A DNA stretch of 64,000 nucleotides from Bacillus gobiensis (GCF_001278705.1 NZ_CP012600.1:2666190-2730189); one strand, 5' to 3'; positions 44,126 to 54,414 are shown, numbered from the stretch's first letter. Program-made: numbers and translations. The notes: a model not told the origin generated them from the sequence alone.

Positions 44126-45188
44126 AATTTTTTTTCACCATTCGTTTATAGAACTTGGTAAACGGCTTATATTTTTCATTCACAAGACCGGTAACCTCTG
44201 CAATAATCTGCATGAAGAGGATAAGCATACACAGAATGAAAAGAGAAAGCCAAATTGTTGCGCTTGATAATAAAATAGCACTGAGACTAAAGATGACCCC
44301 AATTAAATAGATGGCAATAACCGTCATTCGATGGGATAATCCGTATGCCATTAAACGATGATGGATGTGTGACTTATCAGGTGAAGAGATTGGCTGTTTG
44401 TTAAGTAATCTCCGGATAATCGCAAAACTCGTATCAAAAATAGGTACACCTAGAATGATAACGGGCACGACAATACTGAAAAGAGTCACGCTTTTGTACA
44501 AACCTAAAAGCGACAATACGGAAATCATATAGCCGAGAAAAAGGGATCCTGTATCTCCCATAAATATTTTTGCCGGATGAAAATTGTAAAAAAGAAAACC
44601 CAGTGTACTTGCAATAACAAGTGCTGATATCGATAAAATAAGTATTTTATCTGCAGTTAATGCCATTACAGCAATGGTGCTTAGTCCAATGACAGAAATA
44701 CCTGCAGCCAGCCCATCCAACCCGTCGATCAAATTAATGGAATTAGTAATGCCAACAATCCATATCACGGTCACAGGAAAGGCAAGCCATCCCAATTCAA
44801 GGCGGTCAGTAAAAAATGGAACTGAAAAGAAGTCCATTGTCAGGCCTGAACTGGCAATCATACAGGCTACCAGAGTTTGTACGGCAAATTTTACTTTTGC
44901 ACTCAAATTAAACTTATCGTCGAGCATGCCAAGGATAATGATAATTACTGCCCCAATGCTTATTGTTCTTATACTGGACTCAAAAAGCCCCATGGCAACA
45001 GCTCCTGCTGCAACCCCAATAAAAATCGCAAGCCCTCCCATTCTAGGCATAAGCTTGCTATGTACCTTTCTCTTATCGGGACGATCCACTGCTCCTATTT
45101 TAATCGCAAAACGTTTAATAAACGGAGTAATAATAATGACGGTTAGCAGAGAGACAAAAAACGCAAAAATTATGCGCTCATAGGACAT
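44124..45188 (-). CDS. tagO: Undecaprenyl-phosphate GlcNAc-1-phosphate transferase TagO
   Basis: The start is ATG 45188 with AAGGAG 9 bases before it; the open frame upstream lacks one. The product is 354 residues with about ten membrane helices. DRPDKRKVHSKLMPRMGG, NSINLIDGLDGLAAG and KIFMGDTGSLFLGY are the catalytic blocks of the polyprenyl-phosphate hexose-1-P transferases. It starts wall teichoic acid and can feed other wall polymers. Confidence 0.95.
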   Translation of the reverse strand: MSYERIIFAFFVSLLTVIIITPFIKRFAIKIGAVDRPDKRKVHSKLMPRMGGLAIFIGVAAGAVAMGLFESSIRTISIGAVIIIILGMLDDKFNLSAKVKFAVQTLVACMIASSGLTMDFFSVPFFTDRLELGWLAFPVTVIWIVGITNSINLIDGLDGLAAGISVIGLSTIAVMALTADKILILSISALVIASTLGFLFYNFHPAKIFMGDTGSLFLGYMISVLSLLGLYKSVTLFSIVVPVIILGVPIFDTSFAIIRRLLNKQPISSPDKSHIHHRLMAYGLSHRMTVIAIYLIGVIFSLSAILLSSATIWLSLFILCMLILFMQIIAEVTGLVNEKYKPFTKFYKRMVKKN

Positions 45189-45334
45189 GGTTAAGTCTCC
45201 TTCATAGTATAAAGTAGTAATAGTATTCAATTCATCTTCATCCATTATACAGCTTACGTCTTCAAGTTAACAAGCATTCATAAAAGATCTGAGCCTTTAG
45301 AAAGATTAAATTTGTATGACATTTGTAAACAAGC

Positions 45335-45364
45335 AAACACATCACCGGTTTTGGTGATGTGTTT
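45335..45364 (-). terminator. Terminator of the teichuronic acid operon
   Basis: AAACACATCACC/GGTGATGTGTTT form a 12-bp perfect stem 2 bases beyond the tuaG stop codon. Confidence 0.75.
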
Positions 45365-45366
45365 AG

Positions 45367-46122
45367 TTATAACCTTTTTTTCACTGCATTTTTAGCATAA
45401 TGAATAAAGCACCAAGATGCTTTTAACAGATGAAGATGTTCAATTTCGCGATACACAAACCAAGTTTTTTGTGCAGCCTTCCATTTATTCCGTGAAATTG
45501 AATTTTCTACAATTCGATATATAGCGAGTGATTCATTCAGCCCGTATGCTTTAAATCCGCGTTTCAAAATGGAAAGCCAAGTGGCAAGATCCTGCCTCGT
45601 ACGGATATTAGGCATTTTAACATCACCGACCTGGTCACGATCTAACATAACGGTTAAACATCCAATTATCGTATTTTTCAATACATCATCGTACGTAAGT
45701 ACTTCAGGAACATCTATTTTGTTAACGAGCAGCTTGCCGCTTTGAGTAATTGAGTCATATCCGGTAAATGTAAACGCGTAGTTGTTTTTTTTCATAAATT
45801 CCAACTGGCGTTCCATTTTCTCCGGTCTCCATTGATCATCACTGTCTAAAAAAGCAACGTAACGCCCTTTTGCAGCTTCAAGAGCAGAGTTGCGGGCGAC
45901 GGCAGCGCCGCCATTCTCCTTCAAAAACACCCCGCGAATACGATCGTCCTTTTTTGTATATTCCTCAATAATCTGTCTTGTCCGATCTGTCGAGCAATCA
46001 TCAGCGATAACCAGCTCCCAGTCTTGATAGGTTTGGTTACGAACAGACTCAATCGTATCTTTTATATAATTTTCCGCATTATATGAAGGGGTAATTACAG
46101 ATACAAGCGGTTTGCGGTTCAT
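45367..46122 (-). CDS. tuaG: Family 2 glycosyltransferase TuaG
   Basis: The product is 251 residues (252 in B. subtilis). PLVSVITPSYNAENYIKDTI opens the GT-A fold; YVAFLDSDDQWRPEKMERQ holds the DxD metal site. It probably adds a sugar of the teichuronic acid repeat. It is last in the operon. Confidence 0.9.
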   Translation of the reverse strand: MNRKPLVSVITPSYNAENYIKDTIESVRNQTYQDWELVIADDCSTDRTRQIIEEYTKKDDRIRGVFLKENGGAAVARNSALEAAKGRYVAFLDSDDQWRPEKMERQLEFMKKNNYAFTFTGYDSITQSGKLLVNKIDVPEVLTYDDVLKNTIIGCLTVMLDRDQVGDVKMPNIRTRQDLATWLSILKRGFKAYGLNESLAIYRIVENSISRNKWKAAQKTWFVYREIEHLHLLKASWCFIHYAKNAVKKRL

Positions 46123-46143
46123 TACTTGTTCAACTCCGTCATG

Positions 46144-46818
46144 TTAGTCATTGGTTTCTCGAAAAATCTCAGGAACAACTACAAGGCAGAATGAGATGGC
46201 CAATCCAATTAATACACCTAAAACCACTCGTTTTTTTGCTGACATACCAGCAGATTTTGTTTCTTCTTCCGCCGTTAAAGGATAAATCGTTTGTGCTGGC
46301 TCTATGGTAAGCATCGTCGTTTCAAGCTCATAAAGGAACCTTTGCTTATCCACCTTGGAATCATCGCTTACGGCTTCATTCTCCAGTTCTTCAATATTTG
46401 ATTGAATGACAGATTGCTTACTCGAAAACAGCTTTTGATCTTTCGCCATAAATGTTTCTGAGATTTTTTTCAGGATCTCACTTGAATCCTCACCTTGATA
46501 ACTTAGCTGAAACAAATGGTTGGATTGAATCTCGATCATTAATTTCTGCTTCACTTCCTCTACTTGCTCTGAAGAAAAGTCAGGAAATGTCTCCTTTAAA
46601 AATGAATCACTCGTCAACAAAACTGGAATTTCTTTTGTGTCATTTAAAGAAGCATCGTTATAACTTCCAGTTTTTATTGTGATCGAAGCAGTATTCTCAT
46701 TCGTCTGAACGCTTGGAGAAATAAAGTATCCAACAATCCCAAGCAATAGAGGCAGTACAATTAAAAATACGATGTATTTTTTGATTCTGACTCCTATTCG
46801 TTTAAGTAAGCCGTTCAT
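46144..46818 (-). CDS. tuaF: TuaF, chain-length-regulator-like membrane protein
   Basis: The product is 224 residues with membrane segments near both ends (YIVFLIVLPLLLGIVGYFI and VLGVLIGLAISFCLVVVPEI) and a helical outer domain, as in Wzz/capsule regulators. It presumably sets the length of the polymer. Confidence 0.87.
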   Translation of the reverse strand: MNGLLKRIGVRIKKYIVFLIVLPLLLGIVGYFISPSVQTNENTASITIKTGSYNDASLNDTKEIPVLLTSDSFLKETFPDFSSEQVEEVKQKLMIEIQSNHLFQLSYQGEDSSEILKKISETFMAKDQKLFSSKQSVIQSNIEELENEAVSDDSKVDKQRFLYELETTMLTIEPAQTIYPLTAEEETKSAGMSAKKRVVLGVLIGLAISFCLVVVPEIFRETND

Positions 46819-46837
46819 AAATTCATTCTCCCCACTT

Positions 46838-48307
46838 TCAATAAAATGAAGAACCTCTTATCGTTAGTCCTTCCGCTTTTCTTTTCTTCATCACATTAAC
46901 GATGGAAATAGCCAAGGCTAGGAACACCCAATGAAAGAAAAGATTTGAAACAGAGCTTGGGCTGATGCTGGATACCAAGAAGCTGACCAAAGCTACAAGA
47001 GTCCCTTCAATAAGCATTTTTTCGTTTCGGCCAAGTCCTTTTCCGTAAAATTGATAAAGCTGTATAAACAGAAAAGCATAAAGCAGGACATATCCAAGAA
47101 AAATAACAAGGCCAAAGTTGACTAGAATTTCAACGAGCCAATTATGAACCTGCTCTACTTGGTTTGTTGCAAAAATCGGCTCATTCTGCAAATAATACGG
47201 AACGTTGCCAACGCCTACTCCAAAACCGAAGGAGTCCAGAAAATAATGAAAAGAGTTCTTTAGTAAATTGGCACGTGCCTCATTCGAAGGCAGCATTTCA
47301 TTGCTATAGGCTGAATTTGACGGAGCAATAAACAGTCGGTAAATAACTCCCGCAATCTTGTTGTAGAACAGGGTTACAAATAAAATTGAGCATGCTGCCG
47401 AGAGAATGACCGCCCACTTTTTTAAAAGGCGGGGCAGCATGATAAATACATAGACAGCCAGTCCTAAAGCAATCCCCAACAAACTTGCCCGCGAGCCTGT
47501 GTAGCCTATAAGAACGACGGAACAAAGTGAAAGAATAAAAGCAGAGCCTTTGACATACCCATTTTTGACGTTTTTGCAAACGGACAAATAAAAAAAGAAT
47601 GTAATCGATAAAAAAGTTGCAAAATCATTTTGATTAAAAAACACTGACGTCGGATAATGCTGTTTATATTCAGGGCCGCTGTACAAAGATGAGCTCGGCA
47701 AATGTTGCATGGTAAAATGATTATAAAAACCGATCAGCATCAACAGTACTGTCATTACCATCCAAATGGAATAAAATGTAACCAGTCGTTCTAATTTAGT
47801 AAAGTGCATGACGATTAAGCAAATAAAGGCTGTGCCCATACCTAAAAGAAATAAGTACTTTAACCCATCTGTCAATGATTTCGTCCACAAAAGCGAAATA
47901 AAACCATACCCCAGCCAAAAAAGGAAAAAAGAAAGCATTCCTTTCACTCTTACATCATCCCACGATTGATGCAGCCCCTTATTTTGCCACGCATTGACAA
48001 TAAATAAAACGAGCGCCGCCACAAGAAGAAGGCGGTAAGGGAATAAGCTGAACGGTCCCACATCGATTGAGTAGATGGCATTATTCAAAAACGTCGCTGC
48101 GATCAGCAGATAAAGAGTCAGCCAAAAAAGCTGCTCCAAACTGACAACCTGCCTGACCAATACAAGAAATCCGATTGCCGCACATCCTGCAATGAGCAGG
48201 AGATACGGACTGGAATTTTTCGAAACAAAAACGTATGTAAGCAGCAAACCGATAACGATTGCCGCGGATCCAAAAAACACTTGATTGATGTATGTACGAT
48301 TGATCAT
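46838..48307 (-). CDS. tuaE: TuaE, O-antigen-ligase/polymerase-like membrane protein
   Basis: The product is 489 residues (488 in B. subtilis) with about 12 membrane helices and a large outer loop near 330-380 (FGFGVGVGNVPYYL, HNWLVEILVNFG), a pattern of Wzy polymerases and ligases. It probably polymerises the lipid-linked repeats on the outer face. Confidence 0.87.
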   Translation of the reverse strand: MINRTYINQVFFGSAAIVIGLLLTYVFVSKNSSPYLLLIAGCAAIGFLVLVRQVVSLEQLFWLTLYLLIAATFLNNAIYSIDVGPFSLFPYRLLLVAALVLFIVNAWQNKGLHQSWDDVRVKGMLSFFLFWLGYGFISLLWTKSLTDGLKYLFLLGMGTAFICLIVMHFTKLERLVTFYSIWMVMTVLLMLIGFYNHFTMQHLPSSSLYSGPEYKQHYPTSVFFNQNDFATFLSITFFFYLSVCKNVKNGYVKGSAFILSLCSVVLIGYTGSRASLLGIALGLAVYVFIMLPRLLKKWAVILSAACSILFVTLFYNKIAGVIYRLFIAPSNSAYSNEMLPSNEARANLLKNSFHYFLDSFGFGVGVGNVPYYLQNEPIFATNQVEQVHNWLVEILVNFGLVIFLGYVLLYAFLFIQLYQFYGKGLGRNEKMLIEGTLVALVSFLVSSISPSSVSNLFFHWVFLALAISIVNVMKKRKAEGLTIRGSSFY

Positions 48308-48340
48308 TCATCTCCCCCTTCTCTCGCATTCCTGCTACGA

Positions 48341-49270
48341 CTAAGAATGAATGGAATTTCGATAAAAGGCAACAGTCTTTTCTAATCCTTCCTCAATCTC
48401 CATCTCAGGCGACCAATTCAGCAGCTCTTTTGTTTCATTGTTGCATAGCACACTATGACGGATGTCACCCGCTCTTTCCTGTTCATATACAGGATCAAGT
48501 GCAGAGTTGGTGATTTTTTTCATTGTCGAGAACAATTCGTTTATTGTAATCGAAGAATTGCTTGAAATATTCAGGCACACATTAGGTTTTGATGTGATCG
48601 CTTGAACGTTTGCTTTGGCAATATCGCCGACGTAAATGAAGTCTCTCGTTTGCTCCCCGTCACCATAAATGACCGGTGCTTTCCCGCTTGAAAGCATGTC
48701 TGAGAAAATCGAAATGACTCCTCCTTCGCCCTTTGCATTTTGGCGAGGACCGTATACGTTGCTGTATCGCAATATACAATAATCGATGCCGTAAAATGTA
48801 TTGGCAAACTTTAAATAGTTTTCAAACATCAGCTTGGTCAAACCATAGGGTGATTCAGGATTCGTGCTGTGTTTTAAATCAACAGGCACATACTGCGGAT
48901 TTCCATATACGGCAGCTGATGAGGCAAAAACGATTTTTTTCACTCCTGCCTCAATTCCTCCGTGCAGTATGTTCAAACCACCTTTAATATTGATGTTTTC
49001 ATCATTAAGAAAATCCTTAATCGATTCAGAAACGCTTACTTGGGCTGCCTGATGAATGATATAGTCCGGATTGATCTTCTTGATGGCGCTAATCGTTTCT
49101 GGCTCTGTAATGTCCATTTCACAAATCTCGATGGGCAAATGACTGATATTCTTTCTGTCTCCGGTAGACTCGTTATCGATAACAACCACTTCATATTGTT
49201 TTTTAAGGAGCTCTTCAACAATATGTGATCCGATAAACCCCATTCCGCCAGTCACTACTACCTTTTCCAT
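48341..49270 (-). CDS. NAD-dependent nucleotide-sugar epimerase inserted in the tua operon
   Basis: The product is 309 residues. The nucleotide-binding start VVTGGMGFIGSHIVEEL, then the catalytic Ser and Tyr (SSAAVYGNP and PYGLTKL), show an intact short-chain extended epimerase. It is most like UDP-glucose/UDP-GlcNAc 4-epimerases. Teichuronic acid of B. subtilis contains GalNAc and glucuronic acid, so UDP-GalNAc supply is a reasonable role. B. subtilis has no such gene between tuaD and tuaE. Confidence 0.82.
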   Translation of the reverse strand: MEKVVVTGGMGFIGSHIVEELLKKQYEVVVIDNESTGDRKNISHLPIEICEMDITEPETISAIKKINPDYIIHQAAQVSVSESIKDFLNDENINIKGGLNILHGGIEAGVKKIVFASSAAVYGNPQYVPVDLKHSTNPESPYGLTKLMFENYLKFANTFYGIDYCILRYSNVYGPRQNAKGEGGVISIFSDMLSSGKAPVIYGDGEQTRDFIYVGDIAKANVQAITSKPNVCLNISSNSSITINELFSTMKKITNSALDPVYEQERAGDIRHSVLCNNETKELLNWSPEMEIEEGLEKTVAFYRNSIHS

Positions 49271-49289
49271 TTGAAAAACTCCCTTATCT

Positions 49290-50624
49290 CTAGGCTTTTA
49301 TGGTGTTTTCATATTTTATGGCAGGACGTCCGATTGAGTGATAAATAATTCCTTCACGCTTCATACTTTCAAGCTCGAATAAGTTTCTGCCGTCAATTAA
49401 AATCGGCTGATTCATTTTCGCTTTGAAACTATTCCAATCGATAGCTTTGACGTCTTCCCATTCCGTTAAAATCAAGCAAGCATCGGTACCTTCTATCGTT
49501 TCGTATAAGTTTTCACTATAGGTTATTTGTTCACCTAAATATTTTTTTGCTTCCTTAATTGCGATTGGGTCATAGGCACATACTTCCGCTCCCAGCTCAA
49601 CAAGCTTGGGGATGATATCGATCGCCGGTGAAGACCTCATATCATCTGTATTCGGTTTGAAAGCCAAACCCAAAATGGATATTTTTCTTCCTTTTATATC
49701 CCCAAACACATCCAGAAGTTTTTGAACCATGATTTGCCTTTGGTTCGCATTAGTCTCAATTACGGCTTCAATTAATTTAAACGGATAATTAACGGAATTA
49801 GCGATGTGAAGAAGTGCAGTCGTATCCTTCGGAAAGCAGGATCCGCCAAAACCAATTCCGGCATTTAAAAACTTTGCTCCTATCCTGCTATCGAGGCCGA
49901 TTCCTTCTGAAACCTTCTTTACGTCGGCTCCTACACGTTCACAAATATTGGCTATATCATTAATAAATGAGATTTTTGTAGCCAGAAATGCGTTAGCCGC
50001 ATATTTAATCATTTCTGCACTTTCCACGCTGCCGGTAACAATTTTATCCGTAAACGGCTGATGCAATTCCTTGATTATCTCGGCGGCTTTTTCACTTGTG
50101 GCACCGATCACAGCTCTTTCCATATTCATTGTATCTTTAATGGCCGAGCCTTCACGCAAAAACTCTGGATTCGATACAACATCAAAAGGAATTTGTCCAT
50201 CTGAGACGTCGCGGACAATTGATTCCACAAGCTTTCCTGTTCCCACAGGCACCGTACTTTTATTAACAATTACTTTATACGAATTTAAATTTTCGCCAAT
50301 CGTTTGCGCGACAGCTTTTACAAAGGTTAAGTCTGCTTCGCCTGATTCTGACATTGGTGTACCAACTGCGACGTAGACAATATCAGATTCACGAATGGCA
50401 TCACCGATATTTACTGTAAATGTGAGCCGTTCATTTTCCAAATTATTCAGAACCATCTCTTCAAGACCCGGCTCATAGATAGGGATAATGCCTTTTTTCA
50501 AATTCTCTATTTTATTCGAATCAATATCACAGCAAATAACCTTATTCCCTTTCTCAGCAAAGCAGGTGCCTGAAACCAATCCTACATATCCAGTTCCTAT
50601 GACGGCAATTGTTTTCAAAATCAT
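49290..50624 (-). CDS. tuaD: UDP-glucose 6-dehydrogenase TuaD
   Basis: The product is about 444 residues. The cofactor fold AVIGTGYVGLVSGTCFAEKG is followed by the catalytic Cys in GFGGSCFPKDT near 258 and the SILGLAFKPNTDDMR late block. It makes UDP-glucuronic acid for teichuronic acid. The exact start (ATG 50624 or the TTG 6 bases later) is uncertain. Confidence 0.94.
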   Translation of the reverse strand: MILKTIAVIGTGYVGLVSGTCFAEKGNKVICCDIDSNKIENLKKGIIPIYEPGLEEMVLNNLENERLTFTVNIGDAIRESDIVYVAVGTPMSESGEADLTFVKAVAQTIGENLNSYKVIVNKSTVPVGTGKLVESIVRDVSDGQIPFDVVSNPEFLREGSAIKDTMNMERAVIGATSEKAAEIIKELHQPFTDKIVTGSVESAEMIKYAANAFLATKISFINDIANICERVGADVKKVSEGIGLDSRIGAKFLNAGIGFGGSCFPKDTTALLHIANSVNYPFKLIEAVIETNANQRQIMVQKLLDVFGDIKGRKISILGLAFKPNTDDMRSSPAIDIIPKLVELGAEVCAYDPIAIKEAKKYLGEQITYSENLYETIEGTDACLILTEWEDVKAIDWNSFKAKMNQPILIDGRNLFELESMKREGIIYHSIGRPAIKYENTIKA

Positions 50625-50784
50625 CGTTCCCTTCTTGATGAATGATTGGCAAGTAGGCATTTTCTTAACTATTTTGGACGGATTTTATGCCCTTTAAACC
50701 GAATCTTTCAAAGTGTCTCGTATGACGGGTAGTAAGAATTATACAAGAGACTATCCCGTAATAGCCCGGTTGGTTTACTTTTAA

Positions 50785-52014
50785 TCAGCGGGTAATACGG
50801 GAATCCTCCTCTGATTGAAGGTTCTCTTGATTTTCTTTCTTAAAAGTTGTCAATGCATTGTGATAATGGTCTGCCAAAAACTTAGCATTTCTATCTGCAT
50901 CGTATTCCAATCGTACCTGTTCGTGAAGTTCTTTTACGATTTCAGGCGTATATGTGTCTTTTTCAGTAAAATCAACAATTGCATTCAAGAGCGCATCAGC
51001 CGATTGAGGACTCACTAACAAATCTTTGTGTCTCCCGAATAAAGAGGGAACCCCTCCAACAGCTGTACTGAGTACAGGTGTTTCCAATGCAAGTGCTTCA
51101 ATTACAACTGTCGGCATTCCTTCGCGGTAGGAAGGAAGAACAAATAGATCAGACAATGAGAGATACTCTGTTACAAGGGAATTTGCGATTTGGCCGGTGA
51201 ATTTCGCTTTTTCTCCCAAACTGCTTTGCAGCGCTTCTTTTTCCGGTCCATCTCCTATAAAAACAGCAAAATAATTGCTTTCCAGCCTCTTTACTGCTTC
51301 AGCCAGCTCATAAACGCCTTTATCCTTTACCAGCCTTCCTACAAATGTAAGAATAACTTTATCAGCTGGCAGCGCATGCGCTTTTCTTAGTTCCATCTTA
51401 TCTAATGCCGGCTTTTGAAACCGGTGAAAATCTACACCGATTGGAAGGAACACGGGCGATACTCCCGCCATTTCCTCTGCCTTTTTCTTTAGTTCCTCAC
51501 TGACCGAAAAGACCATAGAGGCAGATTGAACCGCCAGCAAAAACGCCTGGTACGCACTCCTGCTGTAATGAGGATAGACGTTCACATCACTTCCATGAAG
51601 CGTAAGCACATATGGTACAGATGCTGATTCAGAAACGATCGCCGCAGCTCCTCCTGAAGGCATGGCAAAATGAGCATGAATGAGATCAGGCTTAATGGAA
51701 TTGTTCTTCATCGTTCGGAGCACCGCGCCTGCAATTCTTTTGTGCGGCTGGGCCCACTTTAACTGGCCGGGAACCGCACGGTAGGATGGGCGGTGTACCG
51801 GAATTCCATTTCTGATTTCATATGCCGGAACATTTTCATTCATCTTATATTGTTTTTTTAGCCCTCTAATAAAAGGCAAATTAACGGGTTTTGGGCATAT
51901 AATTTCCACATGAATTCCAAGCCTTTTTAATGCCTGTGCTTGAGTCTCATGAAAAATGCCTGTCCCCGGATTCTGTTCACTTGGATACGTGCTTGTAATC
52001 CATAACACCTTCAT
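50785..52014 (-). CDS. tuaC: Group 1 glycosyltransferase TuaC
   Basis: The product is 409 residues. VLWITSTYPSEQNPGTGIFH opens the GT-B fold; LSDLFVLPSYREGMPTVVIE is the EX7E nucleotide-sugar motif. The last 20 residues are a charged tail (QENLQSEEDSRITR). Its ATG overlaps the tuaB stop by 4 bases. Confidence 0.9.
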   Translation of the reverse strand: MKVLWITSTYPSEQNPGTGIFHETQAQALKRLGIHVEIICPKPVNLPFIRGLKKQYKMNENVPAYEIRNGIPVHRPSYRAVPGQLKWAQPHKRIAGAVLRTMKNNSIKPDLIHAHFAMPSGGAAAIVSESASVPYVLTLHGSDVNVYPHYSRSAYQAFLLAVQSASMVFSVSEELKKKAEEMAGVSPVFLPIGVDFHRFQKPALDKMELRKAHALPADKVILTFVGRLVKDKGVYELAEAVKRLESNYFAVFIGDGPEKEALQSSLGEKAKFTGQIANSLVTEYLSLSDLFVLPSYREGMPTVVIEALALETPVLSTAVGGVPSLFGRHKDLLVSPQSADALLNAIVDFTEKDTYTPEIVKELHEQVRLEYDADRNAKFLADHYHNALTTFKKENQENLQSEEDSRITR

Positions 52015-53474
52015 CGTAATTGCCCTCTCGTTCTTTTATTGAAAAGATTTCGAACGATCTGTTTATTAAAAAGAAATACTAATATTCCATAGCAAACTGC
52101 GCTTATTGCAACAGACAGGGAAAGCTGCAAAACTGTTTTATCCGGAAGAATGGACTGTATTAAGACGTTCACGCAATAAGCCACTCCAGCCATAATCAGT
52201 GTAAGCAGCAAAGGCTGCATTAACGCGGCTGCGTAATCTTTGATACTTAAACGGATTAAATACTTGACGAGCCATCTTCCTATCAAAAAATTAATGAAGC
52301 TAACGGCCGCATAAATCCAGGCAACCATAAGCAAATTACCTGACATTACCGCAGCATAAAGGGATAGTCCGTACAAAATCATGACTCCAAAATCCCAGTA
52401 AAATGCGAGATCCGCCCTTCCTTTTGCTAAAAGAACACTTCCGTTCGGATTCATAATCACCCGGAGGATTCCCACGATTGCCAATACATTTAATACTGGA
52501 ATCGCTACAAGCCAGCGTTCTCCGAAAAACACTTCGATAAACAATTCAGAGACAGCAATCAAGCCAATAAGCAGTGGAAAAGTGATAAACGAAAGCATCT
52601 TCGTCATATTTAAAAATCCTTCTGATATCACTTTATGATCGTTTTGATGCTTAGAGAAGACCGGAAACGCGACTCTAGTAATAATCGGATTAATTTTTAA
52701 TACTGGAATGGTTACGATTTGATAAGCCAAATTATATATTCCGAGTGCTTCTGCCCCGAGAAATCTTCCGATTAGAATCATATCAATATTTGCACCGATT
52801 CGATTCACAAGCCTTGATGCGAGCTGAAAGCCGCCAAATGAAAAAAACTCTTTGACCTCTGTTAATTTAAAGACAAAAGACGGCCTCCATTTTTTTTGAT
52901 AAACCGCAAAATAAGCAAGCCCTCGAAAGGAATACAAAAAAACTTGTGAAATTACATACGCGACAATCGAACTCCCCGAAAAAATCAAAACGATAAGCAC
53001 CGCAAAAGATAAGAGAATGGACAAAACTTCAATCTTGCTCAGGAGCTGAAAGTTCAAATCCTTTTGCAGCAAATATTGAAATTGCTGTCCGAAAGGCGCA
53101 ATAATAAACATGATGGACAAAATCTGTATGAGACCTGTGAGCTCTTCACGATGATAAAAGTCGGCAATTAATGGGCTTAGCGCAAATAAAGCCCCAAAAA
53201 CGAGCAGACCAAATAAGATATTCAGCCAATACAAAGTTGAAAGCTGATTATCTGTCACTTTTTCTTTTTGAATAAGAGCTGCCCCGATACCCATATCGAA
53301 TATAATTTGGGCAAACACGGTAATCGTTGTGATCATTCCGACAAGACCGAATTCCGATATTGTCATGAGATTGCCCAAGAGCGCGAATTGTCCGATTTGG
53401 ATAACCGTAATGAGTAACGTTGACAGACTTGTCCACTTTGCTCCGCCCAGTATTTGCTTTGTAATGGCTGACAT
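52011..53474 (-). CDS. tuaB: Polysaccharide flippase TuaB
   Basis: The product is 487 residues with about 14 membrane helices; the MOP/Wzx family (LLGNLMTISEFGLVGMITT near the start, FFSFGGFQLASRLVNRIG). It should flip the lipid-linked repeat to the outside. It is 15 bases downstream of tuaA. Confidence 0.9.
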   Translation of the reverse strand: MSAITKQILGGAKWTSLSTLLITVIQIGQFALLGNLMTISEFGLVGMITTITVFAQIIFDMGIGAALIQKEKVTDNQLSTLYWLNILFGLLVFGALFALSPLIADFYHREELTGLIQILSIMFIIAPFGQQFQYLLQKDLNFQLLSKIEVLSILLSFAVLIVLIFSGSSIVAYVISQVFLYSFRGLAYFAVYQKKWRPSFVFKLTEVKEFFSFGGFQLASRLVNRIGANIDMILIGRFLGAEALGIYNLAYQIVTIPVLKINPIITRVAFPVFSKHQNDHKVISEGFLNMTKMLSFITFPLLIGLIAVSELFIEVFFGERWLVAIPVLNVLAIVGILRVIMNPNGSVLLAKGRADLAFYWDFGVMILYGLSLYAAVMSGNLLMVAWIYAAVSFINFLIGRWLVKYLIRLSIKDYAAALMQPLLLTLIMAGVAYCVNVLIQSILPDKTVLQLSLSVAISAVCYGILVFLFNKQIVRNLFNKRTRGQLR

Positions 53475-53489
53475 AAACTTCCCTACTTT

Positions 53490-54149
53490 TTATCTGGCTC
53501 CGTCTCCAGTTAACACAACTTTAAACGTTTTTAACATAATCTTAATATCCATTAGAAAAGTCAAGTGATTAATATAATATAGATCAAAAATAAGTTTTTC
53601 TTTCGGGCTGATTTCATATCCGCCGTTTACTTGTGCCCAGCCTGTTAAACCAGGCTTTACAATTAAACGGTTTGTAAACCCGGGTATTTGGTTATTAAAT
53701 TCTGCAGTGAAGCAAGGTCTTTCCGGTCTTGGACCTACTATACTCATGTCTCCGAGAAGCACATTCAGCAGCTGAGGCAATTCATCAATTCTCGTTTTGC
53801 GAATAAAAGAACCGATCCTTGTAATCCTCGGATCATTCGCTTCAGCCCATTTTGCACCGCTTTTCTCGGCATCTTTTCTCATTGACCTTAGCTTGATGAC
53901 CTTAAAATACTTCCCATTCATACCGACGCGTTCTTGTATATAAAATGGTGAACCCGGTGTTTCAATTGAAATTAGCATAGCAAAAAAAAGGATTACCGGA
54001 AAAGCAAAAACAAGACCAATGATTGAAAATGCAATATCCAGCATCCGCTTTACTATTAAATATTTTTGTGCTTTCACGGACAATGGCCGGGACCGGTCTT
54101 GACGAACACGATACTGCCTATACAAATTCATGCTTTTTTCTGCATTCAC
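53490..54149 (-). CDS. tuaA: Undecaprenyl-phosphate sugar transferase TuaA
   Basis: The product is 219 residues. One membrane segment (MLDIAFSIIGLVFAFPVILF) precedes a bacterial sugar transferase domain (KVIKLRSMRKDAEKSGAKW, RIDELPQLLNVLLGDMSIVG, GPRPERP). It commits to teichuronic acid by loading the first sugar on the lipid carrier. It is first in the operon. Confidence 0.92.
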   Translation of the reverse strand: MNAEKSMNLYRQYRVRQDRSRPLSVKAQKYLIVKRMLDIAFSIIGLVFAFPVILFFAMLISIETPGSPFYIQERVGMNGKYFKVIKLRSMRKDAEKSGAKWAEANDPRITRIGSFIRKTRIDELPQLLNVLLGDMSIVGPRPERPCFTAEFNNQIPGFTNRLIVKPGLTGWAQVNGGYEISPKEKLIFDLYYINHLTFLMDIKIMLKTFKVVLTGDGAR

Positions 54150-54203
54150 TTAACACACACCTCACGATAGAATAGGACTGTTTTGCCGTGCTATGCAGAG
54201 TTT

Positions 54204-54241
54204 AGCATACGAAAGTAAAGAATCTGTAAAGATAGTGTTAA
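54204..54241 (-). promoter_or_regulatory. Pho-box promoter of the tua operon
   Basis: On the minus strand TTAACA (54236-54241), TTTACA (54225-54230) and TTTACT (54214-54219) recur every 11 bases, the PhoP box pattern (TT-A-ACA-like, 5-base gaps). A -10-like TATGCT follows at 54204-54209. This fits induction by phosphate starvation, when the cell swaps teichoic for phosphate-free teichuronic acid. Confidence 0.75.
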
Positions 54242-54353
54242 AGTCTGACTCTATCATTACGAGAATATTTCTTTAATGTATTTTTATTGTAAAGGTTAGA
54301 ATAATAGGATGATGTTTACTTAATATCCATATTTAAACTACAACAATCAAAAA

Positions 54354-54380
54354 AACAGATAACCAATTTGGCTATCTGTT
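54354..54380 (-). terminator. Terminator after the S8 protease gene
   Basis: AACAGATA/TATCTGTT with inner ACC/GGC, followed on the minus strand by seven T. Confidence 0.75.
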
Positions 54381-54414
54381 TCTAATAGATTTCATTATTC
54401 ATAATTATGCTGTA

